A stretch of DNA of 64,000 nt from Cryphonectria parasitica EP155 (GCF_011745365.1 NW_024468913.1:2294001-2358000); one strand, 5' to 3'. Positions 24,768-37,541 are shown, counted from the stretch's first letter. The notes: a model not told the origin generated them from the letters alone. Program-made: numbers and translations.

Positions 24768-27700
24768 CTATTGGTCCTGATTACCAGTACGCCCAGGAGT
24801 CCGAGGCGAGTAGTTGGGGGACTATTCATGTCGTCAGCTTTGCTCAGGATACGGGTGAGATATACCATGACTAGTGTCAACTTACCGTCGGTGAATAGCT
24901 CGGGCTGGTCGGAGACAGATTCTGACCAGGCGAGCGCTGGTACGTCGGACTCGTGGGAGAGTAGGCGTCAGGCGACGTGGGTGAGAAGGTCGGGGACGCA
25001 GGAGAATACTGCGGTGACGTCGCGTGCAAGTTAGGCGACGTAGGGCTGTAGTTGGGACTCGCAGGCGAGTATGAAGGCGACGTGGGCGAGGCGCCATAGT
25101 TCCCAGCTGGAGAAGTTGGCGAGTACCTGGCAGCCGATGGCGACGTCGGAGAGTAGCTTGGTGACGTCGGGCTGTAGTTGGGGCTTGCAGGGCTCGTGGG
25201 GCCTCGGAGCATAGGTGAGGTCGGCGAGAATGTGGGCGACGCCGGGCTGAAGGAGGGAGAGCTGACTCCGTAGCGACTGCCACCATCGATCATGGGCGAA
25301 GTAGGAGAGTACGCACCCATCGGAGATGTGGGAGAGTAGCCTCCACTAAAGCCAAATGGCGAAGTGGGCGAGGTGCCGTGGCTGAACGGAGATGTCGCTC
25401 TCGGGCTCGTCGGGTTGTAGTTTGAGTCACCAAAGCCGCCGCCATACGTGCTGAAGCCTCCGCTCGCAGGGCTCTCCGAGCCTGCTCCCACAATAGGGGA
25501 GAAGTTACCAAGTGCAGGGGATGAGAGGCCGAGGAAGCCACCTGATTCTGCCATGGGAGATCCGCTGTCGTACGGAGTGGCTGCGCCGTCCATGGGGCCA
25601 TCCTTAACGGTCATACCTGGCATGAGACCCATGCGCGAGTTGTCGGAAATGACCGTCTCGAGCATCTTGGGGTCGAGCTGCACCTCGAAGTGACCAGTAC
25701 CCATAGGGGCCAACTGACCGAGCATGACGTTCTCCGAGATACCGCGACAGTCATCCAGCTCGCCTGTAGCCGCGGCCTCGAGAAGAATCTCAACCGTCTC
25801 CTCGAAGGAACAACGCATGAGAGCACCTGTGTCGGCGCGGTTGATGCCGTGACGGGTGACAGCGGCGATGCTGCCCCGGTAGGTCATGACGTCTACCAGT
25901 AGTGCAAGATGACGGTGGTTCACATAAGATCCATCAAAAGCCAACACGGCCGTCAGCTCGCTGAGCAGAGCAGACCGTGCCGCCTCAATGCCAAATACCT
26001 CGATGATCTGATGCAGCTGGTTGGTGCTGGTCCGTCTGGTATCGACACCTGGGACTGCAAGAACCTGGCGAAGACTCGTGCCCGAGGTGTCAAGGAAATA
26101 CTCCTCACATTCTGGGTCGTCCGCGCTGGCCTTCAGCGACCCGTCAGCCGCTTCGATAAGGCGTGCAGATTTGTTGATGAACGCGCGCTCGATGCCCGGA
26201 ACACCGCGCAAGGTGAGCTTGTCCAGCAGATGACCCTCGAGGCGCTTGAGCATGACATCCTCTTCCATGTCTTCATCATACTCGTCGGCATCATCCTTCT
26301 CCTTCATGGAGCGGATACGTATGATTTGCTCCTCGGCGTTGTTGTCGCTGTAGATGACCGCCAGGTCATCGGCATACTCTTCCTTGAGACGCACGGCAAC
26401 GTCTTCGACCTGGAGCTCCTTGTCGAGCATCTTCTGCCGGTCCAATGTGATACGCAGCACCCACTTAGTCTGGCGATCAACGTCTTGCTGGCCTTCTGGG
26501 ATGAGATAATATGATTCTATCATATCATAATCATCCTCGACCAGTGTAGACGTAACATCGGGATCGTAGAAGATTTCGGTCATCTGTGTCACTGCACGCA
26601 GGTTTGTGTGCTCCACCAAGCTTCGCAGCGTCTTGGCTGAGTCCTGACCGTGTTCGCCGGGCTCCAAGTAGACTTGCATACTAGGCGTCTTAATGTCGCT
26701 CGCGACGTTCAGGATTTCCTTGAGACGAGGCACACCAAGAGTGACGTTCTTCGAGGCAACACCAGTGAAGTGGAAGGTGTTTAACGTCATCTGCGTGGCG
26801 GGCTCGCCGATGGACTGGGCAGCAAGCACACCAACCATCTCGCCAGGGCTGACCATGGATCGGGACCATCGGCTGTCCAGCTCGCCAAGGATATGTTCGA
26901 AGGCCAGGCGGGTGATGCGCTGCTCCATGGCCAGGCGTTTGAAGGCCAGACGCGATCGAAGCTGGGCCTTGAAAAGTATGGTCGCGCTCTCATCAGCCTC
27001 CTTGGAGATCGGGTCGTCACCTCGGACTACCACCATGCGTGCCAAGAGGGCCTGGACGGCGGGAACAACATCGCGAGGACGCAGGTCGCTCCGCTTTGTC
27101 GGGTCAATCCTGAAAAATGCTATGGCGCTGTTGATCATTCTCTCAATGTTCAGCGGCAATTGCATCTGGGTTTCAATCTTGCCCTTGCTGAGGAAAACCC
27201 TGCGAATGGAGTCGCGATCGGTGACTAGTTGCTCATACTCGGCATCAAGCAGTTTCTGTTCATCATGATCACTGATGAGCAACTTGCCGTTCTCGAGATT
27301 GGCGCTCAATCCCTTGGCGTCATCCAGATCGACCTTGTATCTGGCGTCAAACTTGCTATGCGAGATGTCGAGGAAGTCCACCTTTTGCTTCTCGATGTGC
27401 ATACCATCGAGACCGTCTTCACCGTACACAAATTGGATGATATCGTTCAGCGAGTTTCGAACAGTGCCGTCGTACTTGGCGGTCACATCCTCAAGCGCCT
27501 TGACAAGTCGGCGCTGGATGTAACCAGTCTCTGCGGTCTTGACTGCTGTATCGATCAAACCCTCTCGACCTGCCATTGCGTGGAAGAAGAATTCGGTGGG
27601 AGTCAAGCCGCGGAGGTAGGAGTTCTCGACGAATCCACGAGCCTCAGGAGAGTAGTCGTCCTTGGTGAAGTGCGGCAAGGTTCTGTACTTGAAGCCGAAC

Positions 27701-30129
27701 GGTATACGCTTGCCTTCGACAACCTGTTGACCGACGAGGGCGGTCATCTGTGAAATGTTGATCGAGGAACCCTTGGAACCAGAGCGAGACATGGTGACTG
27801 CATTGTTCAGATCCTTGAGAGAGTTCTCTGTGGTCGTACCTGCCTTGTCACGGGCAGTGTTCAGCTCCTTGGAGACCTTGCTCTCGAATGTCTCTCGAAT
27901 GCTCATGCCGGGAAGTGGCTCCAGCGTGTTCGCCGTTGCCTCTGCCACAATGGTAGCCACAAGGTCCTTCTGCCCGTTGATATCTTGTTGAATCTTCAAG
28001 ATAGTATCCTTGTCGGGGATCGTATCACCGATGCCGATACTGTGTCCGTTGTGCAGAAGCCAGTAAGCAACCACTCGCTGGCAGGCGTTGAGGAAGTGCA
28101 TGGCCGCCTTGGGGCCGAGCTCGTTGTAGGCAATATGGATGATGCCGCCGGCAGAAGCGCCAACAATCTTCTTGTTAAGGAGACCGTAGACAAGCTCGCC
28201 ATTGACAATCCTCTGGGTATCGTCATTGAGGGGGAAGTCGTTTCCACCCATGGAAAGGCTTACTTCCTTAGGTATGATCATACTGATGATCTGCTTGCCA
28301 GTCCACCGCGGCGTTGGCTTGAGGATGGCGGGAATTGGTATGATGCCATCCCAGTCTTCGACCCAGAGCATGAGATTCATCACCTGCTCCTTCGTGAGGA
28401 AGACATCACGACGACAGATCTTGTAGGCGCCAGCCAACGAGTCCTGGACGATACCCATCAACGGGGAGTTACGCTGTGGTGACACAATGTTCAAGGGAAC
28501 CAGACACAGGTTCTGGACCTCGGCACGCGTCTCTTCAGTCTGCGGGACGTGCAAGTTCATCTCGTCACCGTCGAAATCCGCATTGTACGGAGACGTGACC
28601 GACAGATTCAGACGGAAGGTGGAGTAGGGCATGACCCTGACACGGTGACCCATCATGGACTCCTTGTGCAGCGAGGGCTGACGATTGAAGATGATATAAT
28701 CACCGTCGATGAGGTGTCGCTCGACCTTCCAGCCATATTCCAGATTGATTTGACTCGCGCGCTTGTGGTGGCGCAGATCAATTCGGGTACCGTCTGACCG
28801 AATGACATACTTGGCACCTGGGTGCTCGTTGGGACCATTCTCGACAAGCTTATGCAGCCGGCCGATATTGTAGGGAGTGACGGTCTCAGGATACGTCAAG
28901 GTTTTCGCAATGCTTCGTGGTACACCGACCTCATCCAGAGAGATATTCGCATCACCTGTGATGACAGTACGTGCGGAAAAGTCGACTCGCTTTCCCATCA
29001 AGTTGCCACGAAGACGACCCTCCTTGCCCTTGAGACGGGCACGGATAGCCTTGACAGGCCGACCGCTCTTCTGCAGCGCACGGGGCGTGCCAGCAATGTC
29101 GTTGTCCATGTAGGTGGCAACATGGTACTGCAGCAGCTGCTCGAAGTCGTTGATGATATGCTGTGGCGAGCCTTCATTCTTGGCCTGTTTGACGTTGCCG
29201 TTGGCGCGGATGATATCGCCCAGCTTGTATGTCAAATCGTCCTCATTTCGAATTCCCTGGCCAGTACCATCCATGCTGATGGATGGACGCACAGGAGGAG
29301 GAGGTACTGGCAGGACAGTGACGATCAGCCACTCGGGGCGCGCATAGTCCTTATTCAAGCCCATGTCTTCCAAATCCTCGTCACTGATCCTACGGAAGAT
29401 CTCGAGCACCTTCTCAGGGCTGATGGGCTTCTCGATAACGTCCTTTGAGGATCCGCCATCCTCCTTCTGCTGCTGGATTCTCTGGCGAAGCTCGAGAGGG
29501 TATTTGCGGATCAGAGGCTGCTCATTGCCACAGCCGCCGTGGTCGTGAGCGACTTGCTTGGGCTTGTTGTCGGGGTCGAACTCTTCATCCTTGCTCTTAT
29601 TAGCAGTACTCGCATTCTCGCACTTCTTCTTCTTCTTGCAAGCTTCCCAAACCCGGTTGAAGCGGGTCTTGGGGTCTCGGATCGCGACAGCCGCGGCGAA
29701 CTCTGGATCCTCCTGAAAGAAGCATCAGCATCAACATCTGAGAGAAATCAGCACAAACAAGGCGTTACCAACCCTGTCAGCCAGAGGCTTGCTGCAGAAG
29801 TTGCAAACCACTTCCAGAATCTTCTTCGTCTTGTTGAGGAAGCCAGGGTGGAAGACAGGTGTGGCAAGCTCGATGTGACCAAAATGACCAGGACACTCAG
29901 ACATGTTCTCAGTACAGGTCTTGCACTTGAATTGGCGGTCGACGGAGCCAAGACGGGGATCATTAAGGCCGAACTCGCGAGGTTGCGTCTTCTCTGCGTT
30001 CATCGTCTCGGGATACTGGATGTGCGCCACGCTCATGCTCTTGATCTCATCAGGCGACAGGAGTCCAAACTGGATCTCCTGAATCGTCTTGACGGGCGCA
30101 CTCGAGTGCGGAAAGTACAGGTTCGCCAT
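24768..30129 (-). CDS. rpb1: DNA-directed RNA polymerase II largest subunit RPB1
   Basis: Catalytic subunit of RNA polymerase II. The exons on the minus strand are 30129-29773, 29712-24886 and 24821-24768, giving 1745 residues, usual for filamentous fungi. Exon 1 carries the N-terminal zinc-binding clamp (CKTC, then [10 protein letters not shown]). The active-site motif NADFDGD is at about 496-502, and the trigger-loop block LNTFHFTG lies further on. From about residue 1550 the C-terminal domain has roughly 25 YSPTSPS-type heptads, many degenerate (FSPASPT, YNPTSPR). The first intron (29713-29772) has donor GTTGGT. The second (24822-24885, donor GTAAGT) falls inside the repeats, and the 18-codon last exon encodes the final [10 protein letters not shown] and a charged tail ending at TAG. 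Joining it is inferred from phase and from the continued heptad. It is transcribed in the same direction as SWD1, with about 1 kb between them. Confidence 0.97.
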
Positions 30130-31180
30130 TTTTGCGACTTATGTAGGGTTTCGTGTACAGGTGAGGGAATCGGTTTCGATGATGGGAAATGGTAGATGTC
30201 GAGCGGTCGCGTGGAGCTGATGTCAAAGTGAGGTGAAGGTTGGAGCGCCGTAGCACCAGGTCCTCTGACGGACAAAAGGAGAAAAAAACTGTAGCCGATG
30301 GGAAAATGAATGCTCGAATAATCACTTGATAGATAAGGGACGCCGTTGCAGAGGCTACTCGATGGGATTTGTGTTGGTCGACCCTCCACGTTCACGAACA
30401 AGGCCGCCCAGAGGCCCCAGTGGACCGAATCGTCGTCCTCGTCAACTCGTCCAGCGTCGCGTCGGTTCGAAAAGTACGTCAAATCAATCGCCTCAATCAC
30501 CTCTCTCAGATTTCGTGCCGGAAAAGAGCCCTGATCGTGTTGTGTGGGTTCCGACACGCGTTACGTGTGTGGGTAGAAGGGTTGAGAGGTTGAAGCACTG
30601 GGGCGAGTTGGGAAAATCAAGAGGCGAGAGATGTAGGACAACCGGCGCGGCCAGCAGCTGGGGGGTGGTCCGTGCTGCAGTGAATAAGTGGCCTAGGGAC
30701 TTCTGTAAAGTGGGGCGGCTGACAAAAGGTTCTCTCTACTTAGAGGAACCCAGCCACTCCAATATGTGCCACCAAACCCTGCAGAGCTGACTTGCTGCAA
30801 GAAGTATCAGCATGGTATGTCTACTTCACCATATAAAGTTCTATTCTTATTTATTTTCTGATTGTGCCAGCATTTCTCTTCAACTCTTAGCGTTTCCGCA
30901 CCATTGTGAAAGTATGCTGCAGATGCTCGCACCTCTACAGCATCGTTTGTTTTCCATCCATCTGTAGCTAATATATGCGCTGCATAGGTCCGCAGCTTTG
31001 TGTCGGTGACTCAACTAATAGGCAGCTTGACACGTATGTACGCGTGTAGTAAAGTTCGAACGCTAAGTAATCACCGGAGCGTGGTCACGCCGAGAGTATC
31101 TACCTCGAGAATACGGCGTGAGTCTTCATTTCGAATAGTATGGTAAATTAGTCGATGCTCACAGTTACTCATAATCCGAT
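30130..31180. other. RPB1 promoter region and SWD1 3' flank
   Basis: About 1.05 kb between two minus-strand genes. The right end is downstream of SWD1 and includes an 8-bp inverted repeat (31085-31092 with 31114-31121). The left part is upstream of the RPB1 ATG. Open frames near 30033-30790 overlap the promoter and lack features of real proteins. Confidence 0.6.
31085..31121. repeat. Inverted repeat downstream of SWD1
   Basis: TCACGCCG (31085-31092) and CGGCGTGA (31114-31121) are reverse complements, 60-96 bp past the SWD1 stop on the minus strand. It could fold in the 3' UTR. This is a short arm and may be chance. Confidence 0.3.
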
Positions 31181-32658
31181 CTATTTCTTCCTAGCCCTAC
31201 CTCTTGCGCCGGGTTTTTTCCCGGCCTTGTCCTCCACACCAGTAGCCTCTCCGCCGTCGCCGTCCTCGCCGGCACTTCTCCTCCTCATGGTGCCTGTAGA
31301 AACAGCCACGAATTCCTCCTCGCTGTCCGAGTCTCCTAGGTTGAACAGGATAGGCATCTGAAATCCACCAGGCGGCTCTACCCCGGCGTGGCCCATCGTG
31401 ACCACATCGACTGCCTCATCCTCTTGATCCAGCCGCCTCTTTTTGATCTCTTCCTGCGGATGTATGTCAAACTCGTCCTCCCTCTCCATGTACTCCACGT
31501 TTTCCTCGACCTCGACGAAGTCTGGAGCAAGGGCCGACCACCGCTGCGGGCTCGTCACAGACCAGATGTTGATTCGCCCTGTTTCCAGCCCGCATGCAGC
31601 GAGCAGGGCCCTGGATGGGTGCCACTCTATGACACCCTGCTCCTCCTTGGGACCCTCCAGCATGCGCACCAGACTGCCATGTCCGCGCTCCCAAATGTAC
31701 AGCTCATGGTTATTGTACGTAGACGCGACGACGTACTCGCCCGTGCAGCTAAAGGTGACATGGTTCCACGAGCACCTGTTGACCACGTCCTCGAACTTGT
31801 GCTCGATGGTCAACTGTATCCTGTCTGTATCTAGATTTTCCGCCGATAGGTCTGGCACCAGGAATGTCTTGATGATCTTGTCCTGCCCGTTGACGAGAAG
31901 CTCTCTACCCGAGCGGGTGAGCTTCAACGTGGTGACCACGCCGCTGCAGACTCGTGGGTGTGTGTATATTATTTCGTGGGTCTGCGCGTCGATGATGTTG
32001 AGTTTGCCCTTGTTCGTGCCGGCCAGGATGTGATCACCTGAGGCAGTGTAGATGGCGACCGTCGTCATGTGGCGCGCATCGTCCTTCTCCTGCTTTGCCT
32101 TCTTCTCTGCATCATCTTCTACATTGACGCGTCTCGGCGTGGACGGGAGGATGTGTTTTCGTGCGATCGCGTCGGTGATGTCAACGAGGATAGGTTGGTC
32201 TTCGAACAAGGACACGACGAACTGCTGGCTACGTACGCGCGCCGGGTCAGTCTCCTGGATGCTATGCCATCTGGCTATCCACAGCGAGAAACAGCTTACT
32301 GGTTCCAAGGGTGGAGCTCTGCTATATACACCGGCGCCTTGAAGCGCACCTCGCGATATCGTTTCCCATCCTGTAAATCCCAGAGGATGGCCTTCCATCC
32401 CTGGCACGCTGACAACAGGTACCGACCGCATCTCGACCAGCTCAGCGAGGATATGCTCTTAGAATGGCCCCTCAACTTGCGGGCAACACCCATAGTATCC
32501 AGATCCCATATGACGACTGTGCCATCAATGCGCCCAGAGGCAAGGTAGTCGCCCTTGCGATTGAAGCGCAGGCATGTCGCATGGCCAGACCGGATGGTAT
32601 TTGTGATGTTCTCGGGGTAGTCCTGGAGGAGGTAATCATCTGAGAGTAGGAGATTCAT
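31181..32658 (-). CDS. swd1: COMPASS histone H3K4 methyltransferase complex subunit SWD1 (RbBP5 homologue)
   Basis: WD-repeat scaffold of the Set1/COMPASS complex, which methylates histone H3 on lysine 4. Exons 32658-32300 and 32228-31181 give 468 residues. The start MNLLLSDDYLLQDYP matches the family's usual N-terminus; the frame is open upstream but without ATG. WD repeats are visible in order: SGHATCLRFNRKGDYLASG, then GTVVIWDLDT, then LRGHSKSISSLSWSRCGRYLLSA with AILWDLQDGK, and later YNNHELYIWERGHGSLVRMLEG and GRINIWSV. The 71-bp intron (donor GTAAGC, acceptor TAG at 32229) joins HPWN to HQQFVVSLFED, as expected from relatives. The C-terminal 100 residues are acidic and end in a basic KKPGARGRARKK tail suited to the nucleus. 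It is divergent from THG1. Confidence 0.93.
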
Positions 32659-33102
32659 CTTGTTGATTGCTTGTGTGCCCTGGTGAGGGGCTAAAGGGGC
32701 TGAAGTTTGTGTCAATAGAGAGCGAAGGCCTATGAGTATAGCACTTCTTTCCCAAACTTTTGACGCACATGCACTTAATTGACTTGGATCTGCAGGGCTT
32801 TGGCGGCGGCGATGAGAGTGGATCCCTGTGACGCTGCTCCCTAGAAGCTAGGGTCCCATCACCCACTGGGACTGGTTGGGCGGGGGGTTTGACAGGGGGT
32901 ACATGGCAGACAAAATGACCCACTGCATAAGATAGCGGCACTGGAAGTCTGGTCTCAGTCCTTCTTTCTCCAAGGGAGAATCAAAGGCTTCATTGCCGCA
33001 ACCTCCTAATGCTCAAACGGCAGTCTCTCAGGCCACTGAGCACTCTGCAAATAGCAAGCACAAAGCTGAGGAGCAGCAGAAAAGAGCTTTTGACCTTTCA
33101 AA
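32659..33102. promoter_or_regulatory. Divergent promoter between SWD1 and THG1
   Basis: The two start codons face away from each other across 444 bp, so the spacer must hold both promoters and leaders. No clear TATA box was seen. There is no supported gene inside. Confidence 0.7.
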
Positions 33103-34364
33103 ATGGCCAACTCCAAGTGCGCCTCGTCTCATCCCAGCCAGGGAAAATATCATCTGACTCACCAGTGCGCAGGTGGGAATATGTGAAGCAGTTTGAGCGG
33201 CCAGACCAGCTCCTGCCAAACACATGGATTGTGGTCAGGATTGATGGCCGTGGCTTCACAAAGTAGGACCTGAAGTGACTGACCCAGAAAAATGCACGCA
33301 CTGGAGGCTAAATAGACCTTAGGTTTGCAAACAAGTACGCTTTCGAGAAGCCCAACGATAAAAGAGCATTGGACCTCATGAATGAAGCTGCAAAGCTTGT
33401 CATGACAGAGCTACCCGAGTTGATCATTGCATATGGGATCAGTGATGAGTACAGGTGTGTTGCGTGCTCTTTGTGCAGGGAGTACACTGTTCTGACTGCA
33501 GACCAGCTTCGTCTTCCACAAGACTTGCAAGCTGTTTGAGAGAAGGGAGAGGTAAGCACTTGTACTTGCTCAAAGCCAGAAACAGCCACAGGCCTGACAC
33601 TCCACAGCAAATTGGTGACAACCATTGTCTCGACATTTACTTCCTACTACATCTTTCTCTGGTCCAAATACTTTCCAGACAAACCTCTGTCGCCACCTCT
33701 TCCAAGCTTCGATGGCAGAGTGGTGTGCTATCCCTCCGTCTCGAACCTGCGCGACTATATGAGCTGGAGACAAGCAGACTGTGAGGCACATTTCCCCCCA
33801 AAATTTGGGTATAATTGCTAATGTCAATAGGCCATATAAACAATCTCTACAACACGACATTTTGGGCCTTGATCCTACAGGGTGGCATGAACAATCAACA
33901 GGCTGAGCAGGCTCTTCTGGTACGTTGGTGTAGGTCTGTTTTGCTGTTATGTGATACTGATCAGAACTCGCGATAGGGCACGGTTTCAAGTGAGAAGAAT
34001 GAGCTTCTGTTCTCCAAGTTCGGTATCAACTACAACAATGAGCCAGAGATATATAAAAAGGGCAGCGTCATTTTCAGAGATGTAGGTTCTTAGGAAACTC
34101 CTCGACTGAACGGCTGCTGATTATTTTTATTTTTAATTTTTGCAGTATGAACTTGTCGAGCCGGGGAGCCACAATGTAGCTGAAGAGGCAGATAACCTGG
34201 GTGAGCCGGTTGAGCAATCCAAGACTCAATTGGAGAAAGAGAAGAAGAAGCGCGCGAAGGCCAAGGTGGTGATAGCATATCTGGACATCATCAAAGATGA
34301 GTTCTGGGACAAACGACCGTGGATATTGTCGGGGAAGCCAGGTAGAATCCCCAAAGAAGTATGA
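33103..34364 (+). CDS. thg1: tRNA-His guanylyltransferase THG1
   Basis: Adds the essential extra G at position -1 of tRNA-His, needed for recognition by histidyl-tRNA synthetase. Eight exons fit phase and conservation: 33103-33116, 33173-33262, 33323-33454, 33507-33551, 33608-33780, 33831-33919, 33977-34081 and 34146-34364, giving 288 residues, normal for the family. Introns are 50-64 bp with standard ends. The catalytic metal ligands fall at their canonical positions: Asp29 and Gly30 in [10 protein letters not shown], and Asp76/Glu77 in [20 protein letters not shown] and CHINNLYN (Cys152-Asn159) are intact. The first exon is only 14 nt (MANSK, the Lys codon split). The last exon adds a Lys-rich helical segment ([13 protein letters not shown]) before the end GRIPKEV. 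Confidence 0.95.
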
Positions 34365-35442
34365 GCATGATTTTACATGCAGAGTCGCATCATGTTCAGG
34401 CGTGCGAGTTCGTTCGCAGTCAGACCCAATGCAAACCTTCCTGTTTTCCCCTCTCTTCTCCTTCCCTTCTTTCCCCCTCCCCCGGCTGAGAAGATGTTAG
34501 AGATCTTAAGACAAATAATTGCCGTGTCAATGTGCTACCAATCTGATATCTTCACTTCTCTGAACTCGTGGACTGTGACCACTAGGTGCATGCAAGCCTT
34601 GTGTTAGTCCTCATTGGTGCCTGGAATGGACAGGCCTGCTGGTGACGCGTTTGGTCGCACAAGTGAACTCAGTAGAAGAAGGTGGAATCTGATGGACGGT
34701 CACGGAAACAAGCAATGGTACCAACGGCAGGCAAGGAACACTGGGTACCAGCGGGCGGCAGGGGAAGCCCTGTAGCTCGGAGACAGTCAAGGTGTTGATT
34801 AGAATGGACATGATACCCTTCACAGTTGCACCAGATTTCAACGTCCACTTGTTCTCTCAATGCGTAGAAAGTAGAGTTGCGTAGAAAGTAGAGTCTGGTC
34901 ACGAGAGTGCAGATTCAACGGTTCATATGGAGTTTGTTGAGAAGTTCGATGTCAACCCCAGTCCGCTGGGTAAATATGTACTTAATCAATCAGAGCAGGG
35001 GTGTTCTTTCCATGCCGCCCTTGTCCCTAAAGACCCCTGTTCCTCTGCCGCCCCAGAACTGTTGCGGGAAGGGTCGGCCCAGGCGTCTTATCTCATAGTA
35101 TTCGCCCCAACAACTCTTTACACATACCCTCTGCACCCTTCATCGCCTGGGCAAGTCGTTTGACCTGACTGACCACTTTCCGAATTCTCTACCTCGCCGG
35201 TCTATCTGGCGTGCTTGGGTCTTTCTGCCCTTCCTCTCATCGATTTCTCGTTCGACAACTCCTTTGGCGTTCTCTCGAGTCTCGTCTGTTCCAAGAGACG
35301 CTCTTGCGTCCTCCACCTAGCGTTGCTACCCCGCCGACAGACTGACCGATTACCATTCTCGCCGTACTTGCGACATCACCAGCAGCACTGACACAGGCAC
35401 CGCAACCTCAGACGATTACGACAACCTTGAAACCCAGCAGAC
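34365..35442. other. Spacer between THG1 and DSK2
   Basis: About 1.08 kb holding the THG1 3' flank, a 17-bp tandem duplication (34861-34894), and the CT-rich DSK2 promoter and leader from about 35150. No gene is supported. Confidence 0.6.
34861..34894. repeat. 17-bp tandem duplication
   Basis: TGCGTAGAAAGTAGAGT occurs twice with no gap, at 34861-34877 and 34878-34894. Confidence 0.9.
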
Positions 35443-36759
35443 ATGGCGGACAATACAGAGGGGCCCAGCGACGCCCAAATCACCTTCAAGGTCAAGGCCT
35501 CGGGCGACAAGAACCATACCATCACCATGGCTGAGTCTGCCACCATCCTGGACCTCAAGAACAAGCTTGCCACGGAGGAATTCGAGAACATTCCCGTCGA
35601 GCGCCAACGCCTCATCTACTCTGGCCGAGTTATGAAGAACGAGGATACTCTGGCCTCCTACAAGGTGAAGCCGGGCAACACAATCCACCTCGTCAAGAGC
35701 GCCGCCAGCAACCCAACGCCTGCTCCTAGCAGCGCTGCCTTGCAGCCTGTCCCTCGGGCCATCCCCAACAATATGGCAGCCGGCACCTCTGCGGACAACC
35801 TCTTGGCCGGCCTGACGGGTGCTCGTTTCGCTGGCCATGCCAATCTTCCCAGCGCCAATCTCTTTGGTGCCGATGGAGGCGTATGCTCTTCTCTTTCCTT
35901 ATTATGCTTGTCCTGCCTCGTGTTTTCATCATCGTACTAACGACGCACTTGCTTACAGATGGGCGCTCCACCAAGCGAGGACCAGATGGCTGACATGCTG
36001 TCCAACCCGAATATCGCCCAGGCCATGAACGAGGCCCTCAACAACCCGGCAATGGTCGACCTTATGATCCAGTCCAGCCCCATGCTGCGCAACAACCCCC
36101 AGGCCCGCCAGATGATCCAGTCCCCTATGTTCCGCCAGATGCTTACCAACCCACAACTTCTGCGACAGGCTGCTCAGATGCGCCGAGCCATGGCGGGAGG
36201 CGGCGGGGCAGACGCTTTCCCAGCGCCCGGCGCGACCGATACAACACCGGCTGGGGCCCCGGCCGCAGGTGGTGCTGAGAGGGGGGTTAATACACCAAAC
36301 CAACAGAACCCATGGGGGCTCCCAGGGTTTGGCATGTTTCCTCTTCCGCCCGCCACGGCTGGAGGTGCTGGCGAAAACCCCTTCATGGCTCTGATGAACC
36401 CCTTAGGGGCACCGCCTACAGGCCAGATAGCCGCCGGTCAGGCGCCTTCAGGCGAGGACGCTACCCAGCGCAGCGCCTCTGCGGCCCCGGGCTCGACCCC
36501 TGATGGCGCGCCACAGGGCGGAGCTGTCAATCCATTTGGTCTTACACCCGAGACGATGCAACAATTCATGCAGATGATGGGAGGTCCCATGGGCGAGCCA
36601 TCTATGCCCGTAGACAATCGACCACCGGAGGAGCGCTATGCTGATCAGCTCCGCCAGCTGAACGAAATGGGCTTTTACGACTTTGATCAGAACGTGGCTG
36701 CTTTGCGACGTAGTGGTGGCAATGTGCAGGGTGCCGTCAACTTCCTTCTGGGAGGCTGA
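35443..36759 (+). CDS. dsk2: Ubiquilin-family ubiquitin shuttle protein DSK2
   Basis: Shuttle factor that carries ubiquitinated proteins to the proteasome. Exons 35443-35880 and 35959-36759 give 412 residues. An N-terminal ubiquitin-like domain (about 11-86) includes ITFKVKASG, ATILDLKNKLA, RQRLIYSGRVMKNEDTL and YKVKPGNTIHLVKS. A STI1-like region (about 153-230) carries the repeated NP helices (MLSNPNIAQAMNEAL, MLTNPQLLRQAAQM). A Gly/Ala/Pro-rich linker follows, with a second Met/Gln-rich helix (PETMQQFMQMMGG). The C-terminal UBA domain (about 368-412) includes ERYADQLRQLNEMGF and NVQGAVNFLLGG. The 78-bp intron (donor GTATGC, acceptor ACAG) is in phase 0. Domain order and length match the family exactly. 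Confidence 0.96.
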
Positions 36760-37541
36760 GCTCGCCTGACTGCGAAACACAGATCCAGCCCGCCACTTAC
36801 AGCTTGGATACAACACCGCTCACACGCGCAGTATCTAGGGCAGCATGGCATTCTGGATTCCTAGCTTCCTCTTTTTTTTCTTTCTTTCTCTGCAGCAGGG
36901 CACACCAAGACATTTGAACCCAGCACACCAGCAGCGGCGGCAGCAGCAGAAGCATAATGGAATGTCTGGAAGCATCTTCTGAGGAACATCATGGATATTT
37001 TAATGGCCCAACCCTCGTGATTTGAGTGCAGGAGGCGAAAGAAGGCAAATAGGAGAACGAGATGATGGACCTTGTCGGAAGCCACGGACATCAGATCAAG
37101 GGGTATAAGCTTTAGCAGCACAGGTAGTCCAGCAGGCGAAATGGATACCGTATCCGGGAACAGATGGCAGGCAGTCTATTCGTCGTAGGCTTGCATCACC
37201 AGTTATATTATCCCTTGATGAAAGGTGTACCGAAGTGCCGTTGGATAGGGCGGCTGACTAAGCCAACCAACGACCCGTCCATTGATCACCAAACAGACCA
37301 TGGCTGTGAATTAACCAGCTCATCTATCGGCTTCGCCTTTCCAAGTCCAGTCCACAGAACTCAAGTATCCGCCACAGTACAGTGACCACTCACCAGGTCG
37401 AATCGTGTGCAGAAATGTAAAGTTTATGCATGTGGAACAAGAGCCAGTTTAACCGTCGAAGGAAAACATCAATGACTGTTGGACGATTGTCATGAGATTT
37501 ATCTATTCTCTTCCCATGATGGTCAAGAGCAAGCCAGCACG
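36760..37541. other. Spacer between DSK2 and NPR2
   Basis: About 780 bp: the DSK2 3' flank with a CAG/GCA-rich patch near 36927-36950, then the NPR2 promoter and leader. No gene or strong motif seen. Confidence 0.6.

Noticed and set aside
25909..26514. Long plus-strand frame of 201 codons inside RPB1
   Set aside because: It is antisense to a highly conserved RPB1 exon and arises from codon bias; no motif of its own. The same holds for plus-strand frames at 27229-27753, 28822-29448 and 29539-30195.
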